DNA of 55,918 bases from an uncultured Prevotellaceae bacterium (GTDB lineage: Bacteria; Bacteroidota; Bacteroidia; Bacteroidales; Bacteroidaceae), in NCBI GenBank assembly GCA_900315455.1, contig OMZE01000007.1:110447-166364 (forward strand), given 5' to 3'. Shown here piece by piece: positions 18,075 through 27,047 of this stretch. The notes below the pieces were generated by a model. That model saw only the letters and a program-made list of their open reading frames with translations. It ran no database searches and had not been told where the DNA came from. Positions within the stretch are counted from its first letter, which is position 1, and each line of letters begins with the position of its first letter. The translations under genes and the position numbers were made by a program.

Positions 18075-21000
18075 TCAGTTTACCGGTACTACTCTGTTTC
18101 TCGACACATACCACAGATAGCCTTCCACCTCTTGGTAACCCATGTCAACGAGTTGCTTGATATATGCTTTCACTTGTTTCTCATGCTCGTCGTTGGGTTT
18201 GCCAAACTTATAGTCCACTACGATGGTCTTCTTGCCGTCGGTCATCACGCGGTCGGGGCGGCATTCCTTTGTCGAACCTGTCTTGGGGTCTTTGTAGAGG
18301 ATGGTGCATTCGTTGTGCAGTTTCCAGTGTGGCGAGAACCACTTCCTCACCTTCGTGTTCGAGAGCGCTCTGCTCAGCAACTGGCGCAGTTCCTCTTCGG
18401 GCACCTCGTCGTAGAGGATGCCTTCGTTGGTGAGTTGCTGCAGCACGCGATCGATGTCAGAGATGTCTCTCAGCCGTGAGAAGATGGCATGCAGCAGGTT
18501 GCCGCGGCTGATGTATTCGGCGCGCAGGAGTTCGGACTCCTCGGTGGTGGTGAAAGCACGGCTGCTGTTGCTCTGCCTGAATTTCGCCCGCGAGGGGTAT
18601 GAAGTGATGGCAATCGAACAGCCTTGCTCGGGCAGGAGAAACACGTTCTTGCTTTCTTCTTTCTCTTTCTTCTTCTCCACCTCTTCGAAACATTGGCCGT
18701 ATTCAAAGGTCATTCCGCCGTTTTCACCCGTTTCGAGCACGCTCCCTTCCAATAGTTTCGACAACTCCGGCAGACAGTCGCAGATAAGTTCGCTTCGCAA
18801 CGATGGGGAAGACTTGCTTTCTTTCTTTTCCTCTTTTGCTTTCTTCTTTACTTTTCCCATGACGAAAAGCCGTCTCTTCGCTCTGGTAAAAGCCACGTAG
18901 AGCAAGTTCAGGTTGTCTACGCTGTTTTGCAGGTGCTCATGGTCGTAGTCTTTCTCGTAGAGCGTTCCTACCATTTGCGACTTGCTGTAGTTGATGGGCA
19001 GCACAGGGAGCAATTTGAATGGTTGCACATCGGTCTCGCACCATATCACGTTGCCTGGTTTTTCCAGTGCCCAACTACCGAAGGGTATGATAATGTTGTC
19101 GCTTTCCAGTCCTTTGCTTTTGTGGATGGTCATCATGCGCACACCATTCACCTGGTCGCCGTGTATTTTCTCATTGCATAGGTTCTCGTCCCATGTGTCG
19201 AGGAAACGGTCAATGTCTGATGGATTGTCTTTCAAATAGTCTGCCAGTTTGTCATAGAAGGTACAGATATATGCACTTTGACCCTTGAGTTTCCTTAGTT
19301 CAAAGATATTGTAGAGGGCTTCTGTCAGGTCGGTAAGTGGCAGACAGCGCAGGTGTGCGAGGTCATCGGCATTGCGAAACCCTTCTGGCAGCAGGTGTGC
19401 GAAGGGGAGTTGTTGTCCGTTGCCCTCATCCTTGTCCTTGCCGTCATCAATCAGCATATAGTCGCAGTCGTTGGCTTCCATGATGCCATTCTGGTAGGCT
19501 TTTGCCAGTATGGCGGCACAGAGTTCGTCTTTTTCATTGGCCATCAGCCGCATGGCATCTACGATGATGGTCACGGCGATAGAAGAACCGAGGATGAAAG
19601 CCTCGTCGGATATGATGTACACTTCCGGCACATTGTTCTGGAAGTAGTGTGCGGTACTCTCTATTTCTTTCTTGTTTCGTGCGAGTATGGTAATCTTGTT
19701 TTGTGGCGTGCCGTTATCGATGAGTTTCCTGATGGTGTCGGCAAGGTGTTCCATGATGGTGTCTTCTTCTGTGTCGGCATCCATCATCTCGATGCGTATA
19801 TAGCCGGTGTCGGCTTTATCTTTCGGCACATTCTGACGCACGTCGGCATAGGCCGTACCCAGTTCCATGGCTTCAGCCCCCACCATCTCTTGCAGCCGTT
19901 CCTGCTCTTTTTTTGCGGCGAGGATGAAGAATTGGTTGTTGAAGTCGATTACCTTCCGGCACGAACGGTAGTTGGTGTCGAGGGGCAATACTTCCAACAG
20001 AGAGTCATCATTGTGGAATTCTTTTTTGATGCCGTTGAGCAACCGCCAGTCACCGTTGCGCCAACGGTAGATGCTTTGTTTCACGTCGCCCACAATCAGG
20101 TTGTTGGTGCCATGGCTCATGCACTCGTTGAGCAGCACCTTGAAGTTGTTCCATTGCAGTGCGCTTGTATCCTGAAACTCGTCTATCATGATGCTCCGTA
20201 GTGGGGCACCGATTTTCTCGAAGATGAACGGGCTGTCGCTGCCGTTGATGAGGCTGTTGAGCAGCCACTGGGTGTCGCTGAGCAGGAATCTGTTCGAGTC
20301 AGTGTTCAGTTTGTGCACCTTGTCCTCAATAGTTCCGAGCAGTCGCAACTGGTTGAGGTTCTTGTGTGTCACCGTTACCGTCTTGGCCAATCTGGTACGT
20401 CTTTCAACCTCTTTGATGGCATTGTTGAGGATTTCCATCAACTGATTCTCTGCCAATGCTACGATGGCAGCATATTTGGGTGATGTCTTTCTCGCCCAGG
20501 ATTCTGCCGATTCGGTGCACTTAAGTACATACGAGCCGACAGAGGTGGGCAGGATGCCCGAACGCAACTTGTCGAAGAAGCCGTAAACGCCTTTTTGCCC
20601 TTGGTAGAAATCGTTGATGCCATAGCCTTTTGTGGCTTCAAAGAAAGGCGTGGCAATATCGGGAATCTTATCCTCGCATGCTTTCTTCGTCTGGTTCAGT
20701 TGCGTTCTCACTTTTTCGAAATAATCCGGGTCAGTCATGAATTCTTGCAACTTCTTGCGTTTGGCCTTGTAGGCATCCTTGAAGATGTTCTCGCCGAATG
20801 TTTTCACTTTCGAGATGATGTTCCAGCCCTTGTCTTCACCGATGCTCTCCAAAATATATATCATCAGCCATTCCATCACGTCGTCTTTCTCGTTCAGCGA
20901 CTCAATCATTGTGTCGACGGCCAACTGCTCCACCTGCTTGTCGTTGAGTTCTATTCTCAGATTGGCGGTGAGGTCGAGTTCGCGGGCAAGGTTGCGCAGC

Positions 21001-21371
21001 ACGCGTTGGAAGAACTTGTCGATGGTTTCCACCCGAAAGGCGGAATAGTCGTGGATGATGCTGGTGAGGGCCACCATGGCATTCTTTCTCACTTGCTGTT
21101 CGTCGCAGCCCAGTTCTTTGGTGATTTTCTCCAAGTAGTCTTTGGAGTCGTCATATCCATGTGCCAGGCCGTTGAGTTGACTGAGAATCCTCATCTTCAT
21201 CTCCTCGGTGGCCTTGTTGGTGAAGGTGACCGCGAGGATGTTGCGGTAGAAGAGCGGATTTTCTATCAGTTGTTTGATATACTCCACGGCGAGCGTGAAA
21301 GTCTTTCCGCTTCCGGCACTGGCTTTGTAAACGGTGAGTGGTTTTCTTTTTGGGGGTTGTTGAGTTGTCAT
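18075..21371 (-). CDS. addA: AddA-like UvrD/RecB helicase-nuclease
   Basis: A 1098-residue superfamily 1 helicase with a C-terminal nuclease. Walker A is ASAGSGKT at residues 17-24, followed by AVTFTNKATEEMK; motif II is IDEFQDTSALQW near 398; VRMMTIHKSKGLE and LLYVAFTRAKRRLFVMG are motifs V and VI. The nuclease core is VVDYKFGKP near residue 1053. Together with the adjacent AddB-like protein it should resect double-strand breaks and load RecA, as shown for AddAB in Bacteroides fragilis. The gene begins three bases after the small membrane protein gene. Confidence 0.9.
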   Translation of the reverse strand: MTTQQPPKRKPLTVYKASAGSGKTFTLAVEYIKQLIENPLFYRNILAVTFTNKATEEMKMRILSQLNGLAHGYDDSKDYLEKITKELGCDEQQVRKNAMVALTSIIHDYSAFRVETIDKFFQRVLRNLARELDLTANLRIELNDKQVEQLAVDTMIESLNEKDDVMEWLMIYILESIGEDKGWNIISKVKTFGENIFKDAYKAKRKKLQEFMTDPDYFEKVRTQLNQTKKACEDKIPDIATPFFEATKGYGINDFYQGQKGVYGFFDKLRSGILPTSVGSYVLKCTESAESWARKTSPKYAAIVALAENQLMEILNNAIKEVERRTRLAKTVTVTHKNLNQLRLLGTIEDKVHKLNTDSNRFLLSDTQWLLNSLINGSDSPFIFEKIGAPLRSIMIDEFQDTSALQWNNFKVLLNECMSHGTNNLIVGDVKQSIYRWRNGDWRLLNGIKKEFHNDDSLLEVLPLDTNYRSCRKVIDFNNQFFILAAKKEQERLQEMVGAEAMELGTAYADVRQNVPKDKADTGYIRIEMMDADTEEDTIMEHLADTIRKLIDNGTPQNKITILARNKKEIESTAHYFQNNVPEVYIISDEAFILGSSIAVTIIVDAMRLMANEKDELCAAILAKAYQNGIMEANDCDYMLIDDGKDKDEGNGQQLPFAHLLPEGFRNADDLAHLRCLPLTDLTEALYNIFELRKLKGQSAYICTFYDKLADYLKDNPSDIDRFLDTWDENLCNEKIHGDQVNGVRMMTIHKSKGLESDNIIIPFGSWALEKPGNVIWCETDVQPFKLLPVLPINYSKSQMVGTLYEKDYDHEHLQNSVDNLNLLYVAFTRAKRRLFVMGKVKKKAKEEKKESKSSPSLRSELICDCLPELSKLLEGSVLETGENGGMTFEYGQCFEEVEKKKEKEESKNVFLLPEQGCSIAITSYPSRAKFRQSNSSRAFTTTEESELLRAEYISRGNLLHAIFSRLRDISDIDRVLQQLTNEGILYDEVPEEELRQLLSRALSNTKVRKWFSPHWKLHNECTILYKDPKTGSTKECRPDRVMTDGKKTIVVDYKFGKPNDEHEKQVKAYIKQLVDMGYQEVEGYLWYVSRNRVVPVN

Positions 21372-21374
21372 GGA

Positions 21375-21716
21375 TTATATGGTTTCAAGCAATACGAGAA
21401 TCGGTTCTATGAGTATTCCGATGAGAAAACTGATGGCGTTGCAGAGCACGCTGTAGATGGCGGCTTGCCGCAGGTCTTTCACGAAGAGGTAGTACCATGC
21501 TGCTTCTATGGCCATTACAATGCCTTCAAGCAGGAGGATGACCGGCATGCCCGAGGGGTTGTGGATAAGATAGAGGTTGAGTGGCACGTTGGTAAGGATG
21601 TTGATGGCCACGGATGCCCCAAGCACCCTTCGCCGTCTCTCTCCCAGGCACCTCAGCACGACATATTCTATAAGTACTGTCAATATAGCAGCAAATACTA
21701 TTCCGTAATCTATCAT
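21375..21716 (-). CDS. Small four-helix membrane protein
   Basis: A 113-residue hydrophobic protein with four predicted helices (about residues 4-22, 32-52, 58-82 and 88-111) and a basic loop CLGERRRRVLG after the first. No family is recognised. It sits tightly before addA on the same strand (three-base gap) and 49 bases after the MFS gene, so it is likely co-transcribed with addAB. A link to recombination is not indicated by the protein itself. Confidence 0.7.
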   Translation of the reverse strand: MIDYGIVFAAILTVLIEYVVLRCLGERRRRVLGASVAINILTNVPLNLYLIHNPSGMPVILLLEGIVMAIEAAWYYLFVKDLRQAAIYSVLCNAISFLIGILIEPILVLLETI

Positions 21717-21765
21717 AGAATGAAAATATTTTTTACACAGTGGTAAATATAATTGTACAAGGACC

Positions 21766-22761
21766 CTAAAATATGACCACTACCAGTGCTGCGGCGAGGA
21801 GTCCGAAGGCCAGTCCCTCTCTGTCTTCAAGCACTTCGTTAGCCAGATAGAGCGTCACGGGCATGGTACAGTTGATGGCAAAGAGTCCCATCAGTGCTAT
21901 GGCAAAATGGACATTTTGGCAGAGCAGGCATGCCAATGTTGCCACGAGCACTGCCACCATGGCCCTCACGATGCCCATCCATCGGCTTATCCATCCTCCT
22001 GCCATCTTCCCCAGCATGGCGATGGCACCAATGGCGAGGATGAGGCTGTCGTTCTTCTCTATGGCAGCGGTGAAGTCACTGCCTACCCATGAGCGTAGCA
22101 TCACCAACAGCATCAGGATGACGATTGCTCCTATTGTCACCGTCTTACTGTAGTGCCCCTTATCGTTGCCGTAGGTTGTCGTTGTTCCAGTGATTCTCTT
22201 CGTGTCCTGAAAGAGGTCGTCGTGCTTGAAGTCAATGGCGAGATAGACCATCGCCAATAGGCTCAGGACGAGGAGGAAGGCGAAGAGCAGTGCCCAGGAG
22301 CAGAACACGGCGCCTATGGCGAGTCCGAAGGCTCCTGTCGATACAAATACGCCGAGTGCCCTGATGTCGTTGTGTGTCTTCATCGCCACCTGTTTCCCTC
22401 CCCACGTGTGGAAGAAAGAGTTTCCTATTCCCAACAATATGGCGGTGGGCAGCATGCCGAATGCCGCATCAGGATGCCATAGGTGGAGTGTTGCCGAGGC
22501 TGCGGCTACACCTGCTGTCAGCAAGAGGATGGCCACGAGCAGCATCCAATGTTTCTGATGGGTGCGGTCGGCAAGGTGGCCGGTGAAGGGTTGGGTAAGA
22601 AATGCCAGTAGATTGTATGTGATGAATATTCCTGTCAGGTTCCATGCCTCGAACGATGGCGACATGAGGTATAGTGTGCAGAGGCACAGCCCATCCACAA
22701 GGAAGTGCATGGCAGCGCTGATGAGGGTGATGGTAGAGGGGTATATCTGGCGAGGCGACAT
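21766..22761 (-). CDS. MFS transporter, probable exporter paired with the NRPS
   Basis: A 331-residue major facilitator protein with about ten to eleven membrane segments, shorter than the usual 390-450. The N-terminal half has AFLTQPFTGHLADRTHQKHW, a form of the MFS loop 2-3 motif, and LLGIGNSFFHTWGGKQV, similar to fosmidomycin-resistance/Fsr-type and related drug exporters. The C-terminus ends abruptly in VVVIF within a helix, which suggests one segment fewer than the standard 12. It starts 21 bases downstream of the NRPS stop, so it may export or tolerate the NRPS product; this is inference. Confidence 0.82.
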   Translation of the reverse strand: MSPRQIYPSTITLISAAMHFLVDGLCLCTLYLMSPSFEAWNLTGIFITYNLLAFLTQPFTGHLADRTHQKHWMLLVAILLLTAGVAAASATLHLWHPDAAFGMLPTAILLGIGNSFFHTWGGKQVAMKTHNDIRALGVFVSTGAFGLAIGAVFCSWALLFAFLLVLSLLAMVYLAIDFKHDDLFQDTKRITGTTTTYGNDKGHYSKTVTIGAIVILMLLVMLRSWVGSDFTAAIEKNDSLILAIGAIAMLGKMAGGWISRWMGIVRAMVAVLVATLACLLCQNVHFAIALMGLFAINCTMPVTLYLANEVLEDREGLAFGLLAAALVVVIF

Positions 22762-22782
22762 GGTTGGTGATGGTTGTAGGGG

Positions 22783-25700
22783 TTAATGGGTGATGGCTTC
22801 GAACAAGCGAATCAGCAGTTGGGAGTGTGGGGTGTTGGGCAGATGCTCCACGAAAGAGTTGTCGCTGGTCTCTGGCAGCGGCTTGGCTGCCAGACGCTCG
22901 GCCAGGTCTTTCAGACTTTGCGAGTTCTCGTCGCCTACATGCCACACGGGGCGTGTGGTGGGGGTGCTGATGATATCTTCGACGCGTGCTGCCGCCAGGT
23001 CTACGTCCACAGCCCCCACCTTGATGTATCGTGCTGCAGCGGGAACGGCTCCCATGTCGCGCATGGCATGAAGTGCGGCGGTCAACAAATCCTCCGTGGC
23101 AAACAACGGTGGCTTCTTGCTGATAGTGCTTGGCATGAGGTGTCCCAGTCGGATGATAGTGCCCTTGAGTTTACCGTGGGCCATTTTTTCGAGCAGGTGC
23201 CTCTCTGCCATGAATTTCGATTTCGAGTATTGGTCGATGAAATGTTGGTGGAAGAATAGTTGCTGTGGGGTGAGGGTAGGGATGCCACCTTGAGCATCGA
23301 AGCCGCTCACGCTCAGTGTAGAGATGTGTATGAGTGTGGCATTGGTGTCGATGCAGGTTTGTGCAAGATGCTCCACTCCTATTTCGTTCACCCGATGGAT
23401 ATTGTCGTCTTTGGCGAAATACCTGATGTCGGCGGCACAGTTCACCACGACGTCGAAATGGTGGTCTGACAGTGCCCTGATACTGGAGGGGTCGGTGAGG
23501 TCGCCATATACGATGTCTATCTTGTAGGAGCCAAGGGAGGTGTCACCGAAATAATACTTCCACCTGTCGCGGAGTCTTTGCCTGGCTTCTTCCTTGTCGC
23601 GGCATCGTATCATGCAAGTCACCTGCCACATGCCGGAATGGATTAGCCGCCGGAGTAGGTGGATGCCCAGAAATCCCGTGCTTCCTGTGAGTAGTAGTGT
23701 GCCACCCCGATGAGGTGCTGCGCCAGTCTTCGGCTCTCCTTGTGAGAGCAGGTTGTCGATGGCTCGGTAGTTGTATGGGGCGATGTCGGCTTCTTCTGCA
23801 TGGTTGCCTTGGGTGAGAAAGGTGCCCAGACTTCGTGGGGTGGGGTGGGCGAAGATGTCGCTGTAGGTAAGGCCTATCCCCTTCTTTCTCGCTTCTGCCA
23901 CGAGTTGCATGGCCATGAGCGATGTGCCGCCCAGAAGGAAGAAGTTGTCAGTGGCGGCAACATGCTCCTCGCCAAGTAGTTCACCGAAGAGTGTGCATAA
24001 CGAAACTTCGATGGCGTTGCTCGGTGCTTCTCCGTGAATGGCTGTCGGTATGGGGTGGGGCAGGTGGCGCTTGTCTGTCTTTCCCGAGGGGGTGAGTGGC
24101 ATCTCCTTCAGGGGGATGATTCGGGTGGGAATCATCTGTGGTGGCAGCCACTGTCTGAGCATCTTGGATATCTCTTCCTCCGTTAAGGTGCCCTTGCTGG
24201 TGTAGTAGGCCACCAGTCGTGGCTTTCCGTTCATCTCCTGCACGGTCACGGCAGAATGGGTGATGGTGGGGATGTCGAGCAGCCGCCGCTCTATCTCTTC
24301 GGTGTTCACGCGTATGCCGTCGATTTTCACTTGGCTGTCGGTACGTCCCACATATTCCAAAAGTCCTTCTTCGTTCCATCTCACCAGGTCGCCGGTGTGA
24401 AACACGTTGCCTTTGTAGAAGCGACACTCCGTGAACTTCTCGGAGGAGAGCACAGGGTCGTTCCAGTAACCAATGGCTGTCTGCGGTCCTGCCAGCCACA
24501 GTTCTCCCACGGCTCCTTGTGGCAAGAGGCACCCGAAGGGGTCTGTCACGAAGGCGTGGCAGTTGTCCAAGGGTTGTCCGATGGGAATATTGCGGTAGGG
24601 CTTGTCTTTCTCCAACTCGTAATAGGTGGCGTCTACGGTAAACTCCGTTGGTCCGTAGGTGTTGTATACACGGCCGTTGATTTCTGGGTTGACGAGGAGT
24701 CGTTCGCCCCCTAGGCAGAGATAGTCCACGTTGAGCCGGTGGGTCTTTGCCAGTGCCACGCCGAATGATGTGGTGTAGCATCCTCCCGTGATATGATGGT
24801 CGTTGATGAAGTGGGCGAGGGCATCGATGTCGGTTCGTATCTCCTCGGGCAAGGGCATCACGCATCCTCCTACGGTGAGTACGGGGAAGAGGTCTTCCAC
24901 CGATGCGTCGAAGGCCAGGTCGGCATGGCAGGCGATACGGCTCTCTGGGGCGAGGGGCCATCGTCTCACACAGAACAGGATGAGGTTGGTCAGTGCTTCA
25001 TGGCTCACTACCACGCCTTTGGGCATGCCTGTCGTCCCCGATGTGTAAATCATGTAGGCAGCGCCTTGTGGTTGCGAGTGGTCTGCAACGTCACTCGGTT
25101 GGTGGGTCTTGGCAATATGGTTGATGGTAGGCTCGTCGAGGATGATGCTGATGGCGGCTTCATGGAGGATGTGCTGCCTTCTCTTGGGTGGCAGGTCGGG
25201 GTCGATGGGCACGTAGGCACCACCGGCGCGCATGATGGCGATTGCTCCCACGAGGAAGGCGCAGCAGGGCTTGGTGTCTATGCCTACAAACGTGCCTGCG
25301 CCTACACCTTGCGATGTCAGCCAGTGAGACAGCGCTCCCGATAGTTGTTCCAAAGTCCTGTAGGTCAGCGCCTGCCGGGTGTCGTCGATGGCCACCGCTT
25401 CGGGGGTTGTCGTGGCTTGTCGGAGAAACAGGCTCACCACGGTTTCCCCATGGCGATGGTCGTTCCGCTCTCCTGTCGAGAGTGCCATGACCTTTGCCTT
25501 CTGCGCTTTGTCGATAAGGTCGATATAGCCTATTGGTTGCTTGTCGTCTTGCATCAGTTGCACAAAACATTCGTGCATGGCGTCTCCATACCGTTTTAGG
25601 TCGGTCAAAGTGTAAAGGGCATCGCTGGCATCCACACGCACCTCATAGTCTGTCGGGGTAGTGTATACGGTCACGCTCAGATCGTTGGCAGTCTCGTTGC

Positions 25701-26757
25701 CTGTCAGTTGCCATCCTCTGAATCGTCGTCCGTCGATGATGGCCTGCTCTATCACCTCATGGCTTTGGAAACCGAACGATATCCTGGGGATGATGCCTGT
25801 GTCTTGGCAGAAGTGGGTGTATGGGTAGGTGTGGTGGCGCATGCTTTGCATCAGCCGTCTCCTGATTTGTGCCATCAGGTCGGCCACGGTCATCTCTGCA
25901 TCGATGTCGGCCAAGAAAGGGACGGTGTTGACAAACATGCCGTAGGCCTCGCTGAGTTTCTTGTCATAACGGCCGTGGTTGATGGTGGAGAAGACCACCC
26001 TCTTCTGATGCGACAGTTTGCTCAGCGTCAGGCAGAAAGCGGCCATCAGCAGGTGGTGCGCCGAGGCGTGACGGGCCTGGCACCATTTCTCGATGCTGTT
26101 GATGCCGAAGCGAAAACTCGTGGAAAGCCGTTTGCCCCATGCGTCAGATGTCGTGGAGAAGAGGTGCGTGGCGTCGCTGTCGGCAAACAATTCTTGATAG
26201 AACGCCTTGTCTCGTTCATAGACAGGCGTTCGCAGCATCTCGTGTTCATGCTGTGCCCAGTCGAAGAGTGTCATCCGGGGCATGAGGAGCGGTTGGTGTC
26301 CATAGGCGGCGGGCACGTCGTTGCCCATCAGTCTTCCGGCAATAGTGAAGCCGTCGGCGATGCTGTGGTGCAGGTCGCTGAACAGCAGCACCCGTGTGTC
26401 GGTCTCCACTACCTCAAACCGGCATAATGCTTCTTTCCCGAAAAGGGTGAAGGGCCTCACGAATCCTTCCTGCATATATTGCTCTGCCTCTTCATCGGTC
26501 ATCCTCTTCACATCGAAGGGAATGGGCATGGTGCGGTCGGCATATTGACGTATCTCCCCAGCCTCGGTTCGCACGAACTGGATATGCAGTTCGGTACGTG
26601 CGTCACATATCCTCCCTACTGCTTCCAACAACTGCATTGCCGATACGGTCTTGTCGAATTCTATGACCGACGGCAGGTTCCATGCCGTTGATGCAGGCCT
26701 ACTGCCACAGGCAAGGAGTATTCCGAGTTGGGAATCAAGAATAGGATAGGTTGTCAT
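22783..26757 (-). CDS. Single-module NRPS with terminal reductase (C-A-T-R)
   Basis: A 1324-residue non-ribosomal peptide synthetase. The condensation domain (about residues 1-430) has the intact active site HHSIADG at 130-136. The adenylation domain (about 440-905) has YTSGTTGMPKG near 570, FDAS, YGPTEF, TGDLVRW and PSGKTDK. The carrier domain has FFLLGGTSLMAMQL, with the phosphopantetheine Ser near 946. The C-terminal domain (about 1015-1324) is a thioester reductase with LLTGSTGFLG near 1022 and YSKSK near 1177. One amino acid should be activated, joined to an acyl donor by the condensation domain, and released as an aldehyde or alcohol instead of an acid. No second NRPS, acyl ligase or phosphopantetheinyl transferase gene is in the window. 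An MFS gene follows 21 bases later. Product unknown. Confidence 0.93.
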   Translation of the reverse strand: MTTYPILDSQLGILLACGSRPASTAWNLPSVIEFDKTVSAMQLLEAVGRICDARTELHIQFVRTEAGEIRQYADRTMPIPFDVKRMTDEEAEQYMQEGFVRPFTLFGKEALCRFEVVETDTRVLLFSDLHHSIADGFTIAGRLMGNDVPAAYGHQPLLMPRMTLFDWAQHEHEMLRTPVYERDKAFYQELFADSDATHLFSTTSDAWGKRLSTSFRFGINSIEKWCQARHASAHHLLMAAFCLTLSKLSHQKRVVFSTINHGRYDKKLSEAYGMFVNTVPFLADIDAEMTVADLMAQIRRRLMQSMRHHTYPYTHFCQDTGIIPRISFGFQSHEVIEQAIIDGRRFRGWQLTGNETANDLSVTVYTTPTDYEVRVDASDALYTLTDLKRYGDAMHECFVQLMQDDKQPIGYIDLIDKAQKAKVMALSTGERNDHRHGETVVSLFLRQATTTPEAVAIDDTRQALTYRTLEQLSGALSHWLTSQGVGAGTFVGIDTKPCCAFLVGAIAIMRAGGAYVPIDPDLPPKRRQHILHEAAISIILDEPTINHIAKTHQPSDVADHSQPQGAAYMIYTSGTTGMPKGVVVSHEALTNLILFCVRRWPLAPESRIACHADLAFDASVEDLFPVLTVGGCVMPLPEEIRTDIDALAHFINDHHITGGCYTTSFGVALAKTHRLNVDYLCLGGERLLVNPEINGRVYNTYGPTEFTVDATYYELEKDKPYRNIPIGQPLDNCHAFVTDPFGCLLPQGAVGELWLAGPQTAIGYWNDPVLSSEKFTECRFYKGNVFHTGDLVRWNEEGLLEYVGRTDSQVKIDGIRVNTEEIERRLLDIPTITHSAVTVQEMNGKPRLVAYYTSKGTLTEEEISKMLRQWLPPQMIPTRIIPLKEMPLTPSGKTDKRHLPHPIPTAIHGEAPSNAIEVSLCTLFGELLGEEHVAATDNFFLLGGTSLMAMQLVAEARKKGIGLTYSDIFAHPTPRSLGTFLTQGNHAEEADIAPYNYRAIDNLLSQGEPKTGAAPHRGGTLLLTGSTGFLGIHLLRRLIHSGMWQVTCMIRCRDKEEARQRLRDRWKYYFGDTSLGSYKIDIVYGDLTDPSSIRALSDHHFDVVVNCAADIRYFAKDDNIHRVNEIGVEHLAQTCIDTNATLIHISTLSVSGFDAQGGIPTLTPQQLFFHQHFIDQYSKSKFMAERHLLEKMAHGKLKGTIIRLGHLMPSTISKKPPLFATEDLLTAALHAMRDMGAVPAAARYIKVGAVDVDLAAARVEDIISTPTTRPVWHVGDENSQSLKDLAERLAAKPLPETSDNSFVEHLPNTPHSQLLIRLFEAITH

Positions 26758-26782
26758 GACGTGATACGATTATTCGTAGTAG

Positions 26783-26813
26783 CAAAGTTACGAATAAGTG
26801 AGCGTAGTACAAA
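26783..26813 (-). promoter_or_regulatory. NRPS promoter inside repeat unit 1
   Basis: Read on the minus strand: TTTG (26813-26810), a 19-base spacer and TAACTTTG (26790-26783), a full match to the Bacteroidetes promoter. Transcription would start near 26776, about 20 bases before the NRPS start codon. Confidence 0.78.
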
Positions 26814-26974
26814 ACAAATAACCAAGTTTTTGTTTTTACTGCCGAACGCGAGTAACTTCAACAAAGTTAAAGTTACGAATAAGTGAGCGTAGTACAAAAC
26901 AAATAACCAAGTTTTTGTTTTTACTACCGAACGCGAGAAACTTCAACGCAGTTAAAGTTACGAATAAGTGAGCG
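26783..26974. repeat. Tandem 85-base intergenic repeat
   Basis: Units start at 26783 and 26868, with a third partial unit from 26953. They share the segments AAAGTTACGAATAAGTGAGC, GTAGTACAAAACAAATAACC and AAGTTTTTGTTTTTACT. The first two units differ by only a few bases. Within a unit the AGTACAAAACAAA and TTTGTTTTTACT segments form an imperfect dyad. A related array lies at 47638-47805. Confidence 0.9.
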
Positions 26975-27020
26975 AAATACCAAATATTATTTGGAGTTAC
27001 GCTCACTTATTCGTAACTTT
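26954..27020. repeat. 21-bp perfect inverted repeat with inner palindrome
   Basis: The arm at 26954-26974 (AAAGTTACGAATAAGTGAGC plus G) is exactly complementary to 27000-27020. The 25-base loop holds a second palindrome, CCAAAT-ATT-ATTTGG, at 26980-26994. The DNA could form a long cruciform. The right arm overlaps the promoter of the GH31 gene. Confidence 0.9.
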
Positions 27021-27021
27021 G
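26990..27021 (+). promoter_or_regulatory. GH31 gene promoter within the palindrome
   Basis: TTTG at 26990-26993, a 20-base spacer and TAACTTTG at 27014-27021. The predicted start near 27028 is 20 bases before the ATG at 27048. Confidence 0.75.
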
Positions 27022-27047
27022 TCGATAATATTTAAAAAAAACACGCA

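Larger units (their letters stand above)
26758..27047. other. Divergent intergenic region made of repeats
   Basis: This 290-base gap between the NRPS gene and the divergent GH31 gene is filled by two and a quarter copies of an 85-base repeat and a 21-base perfect inverted repeat. Both divergent promoters are embedded in the repeat units (see separate entries). It contains no gene. Confidence 0.85.

Noticed and set aside
20595-21746. Plus-strand open frame of 383 codons across addA
   Set aside because: It is antisense to the helicase motifs of addA and lacks any domain of its own.
26783-26974. CRISPR array
   Set aside because: The units are contiguous 85-base repeats without unique spacers, and no cas gene is nearby.
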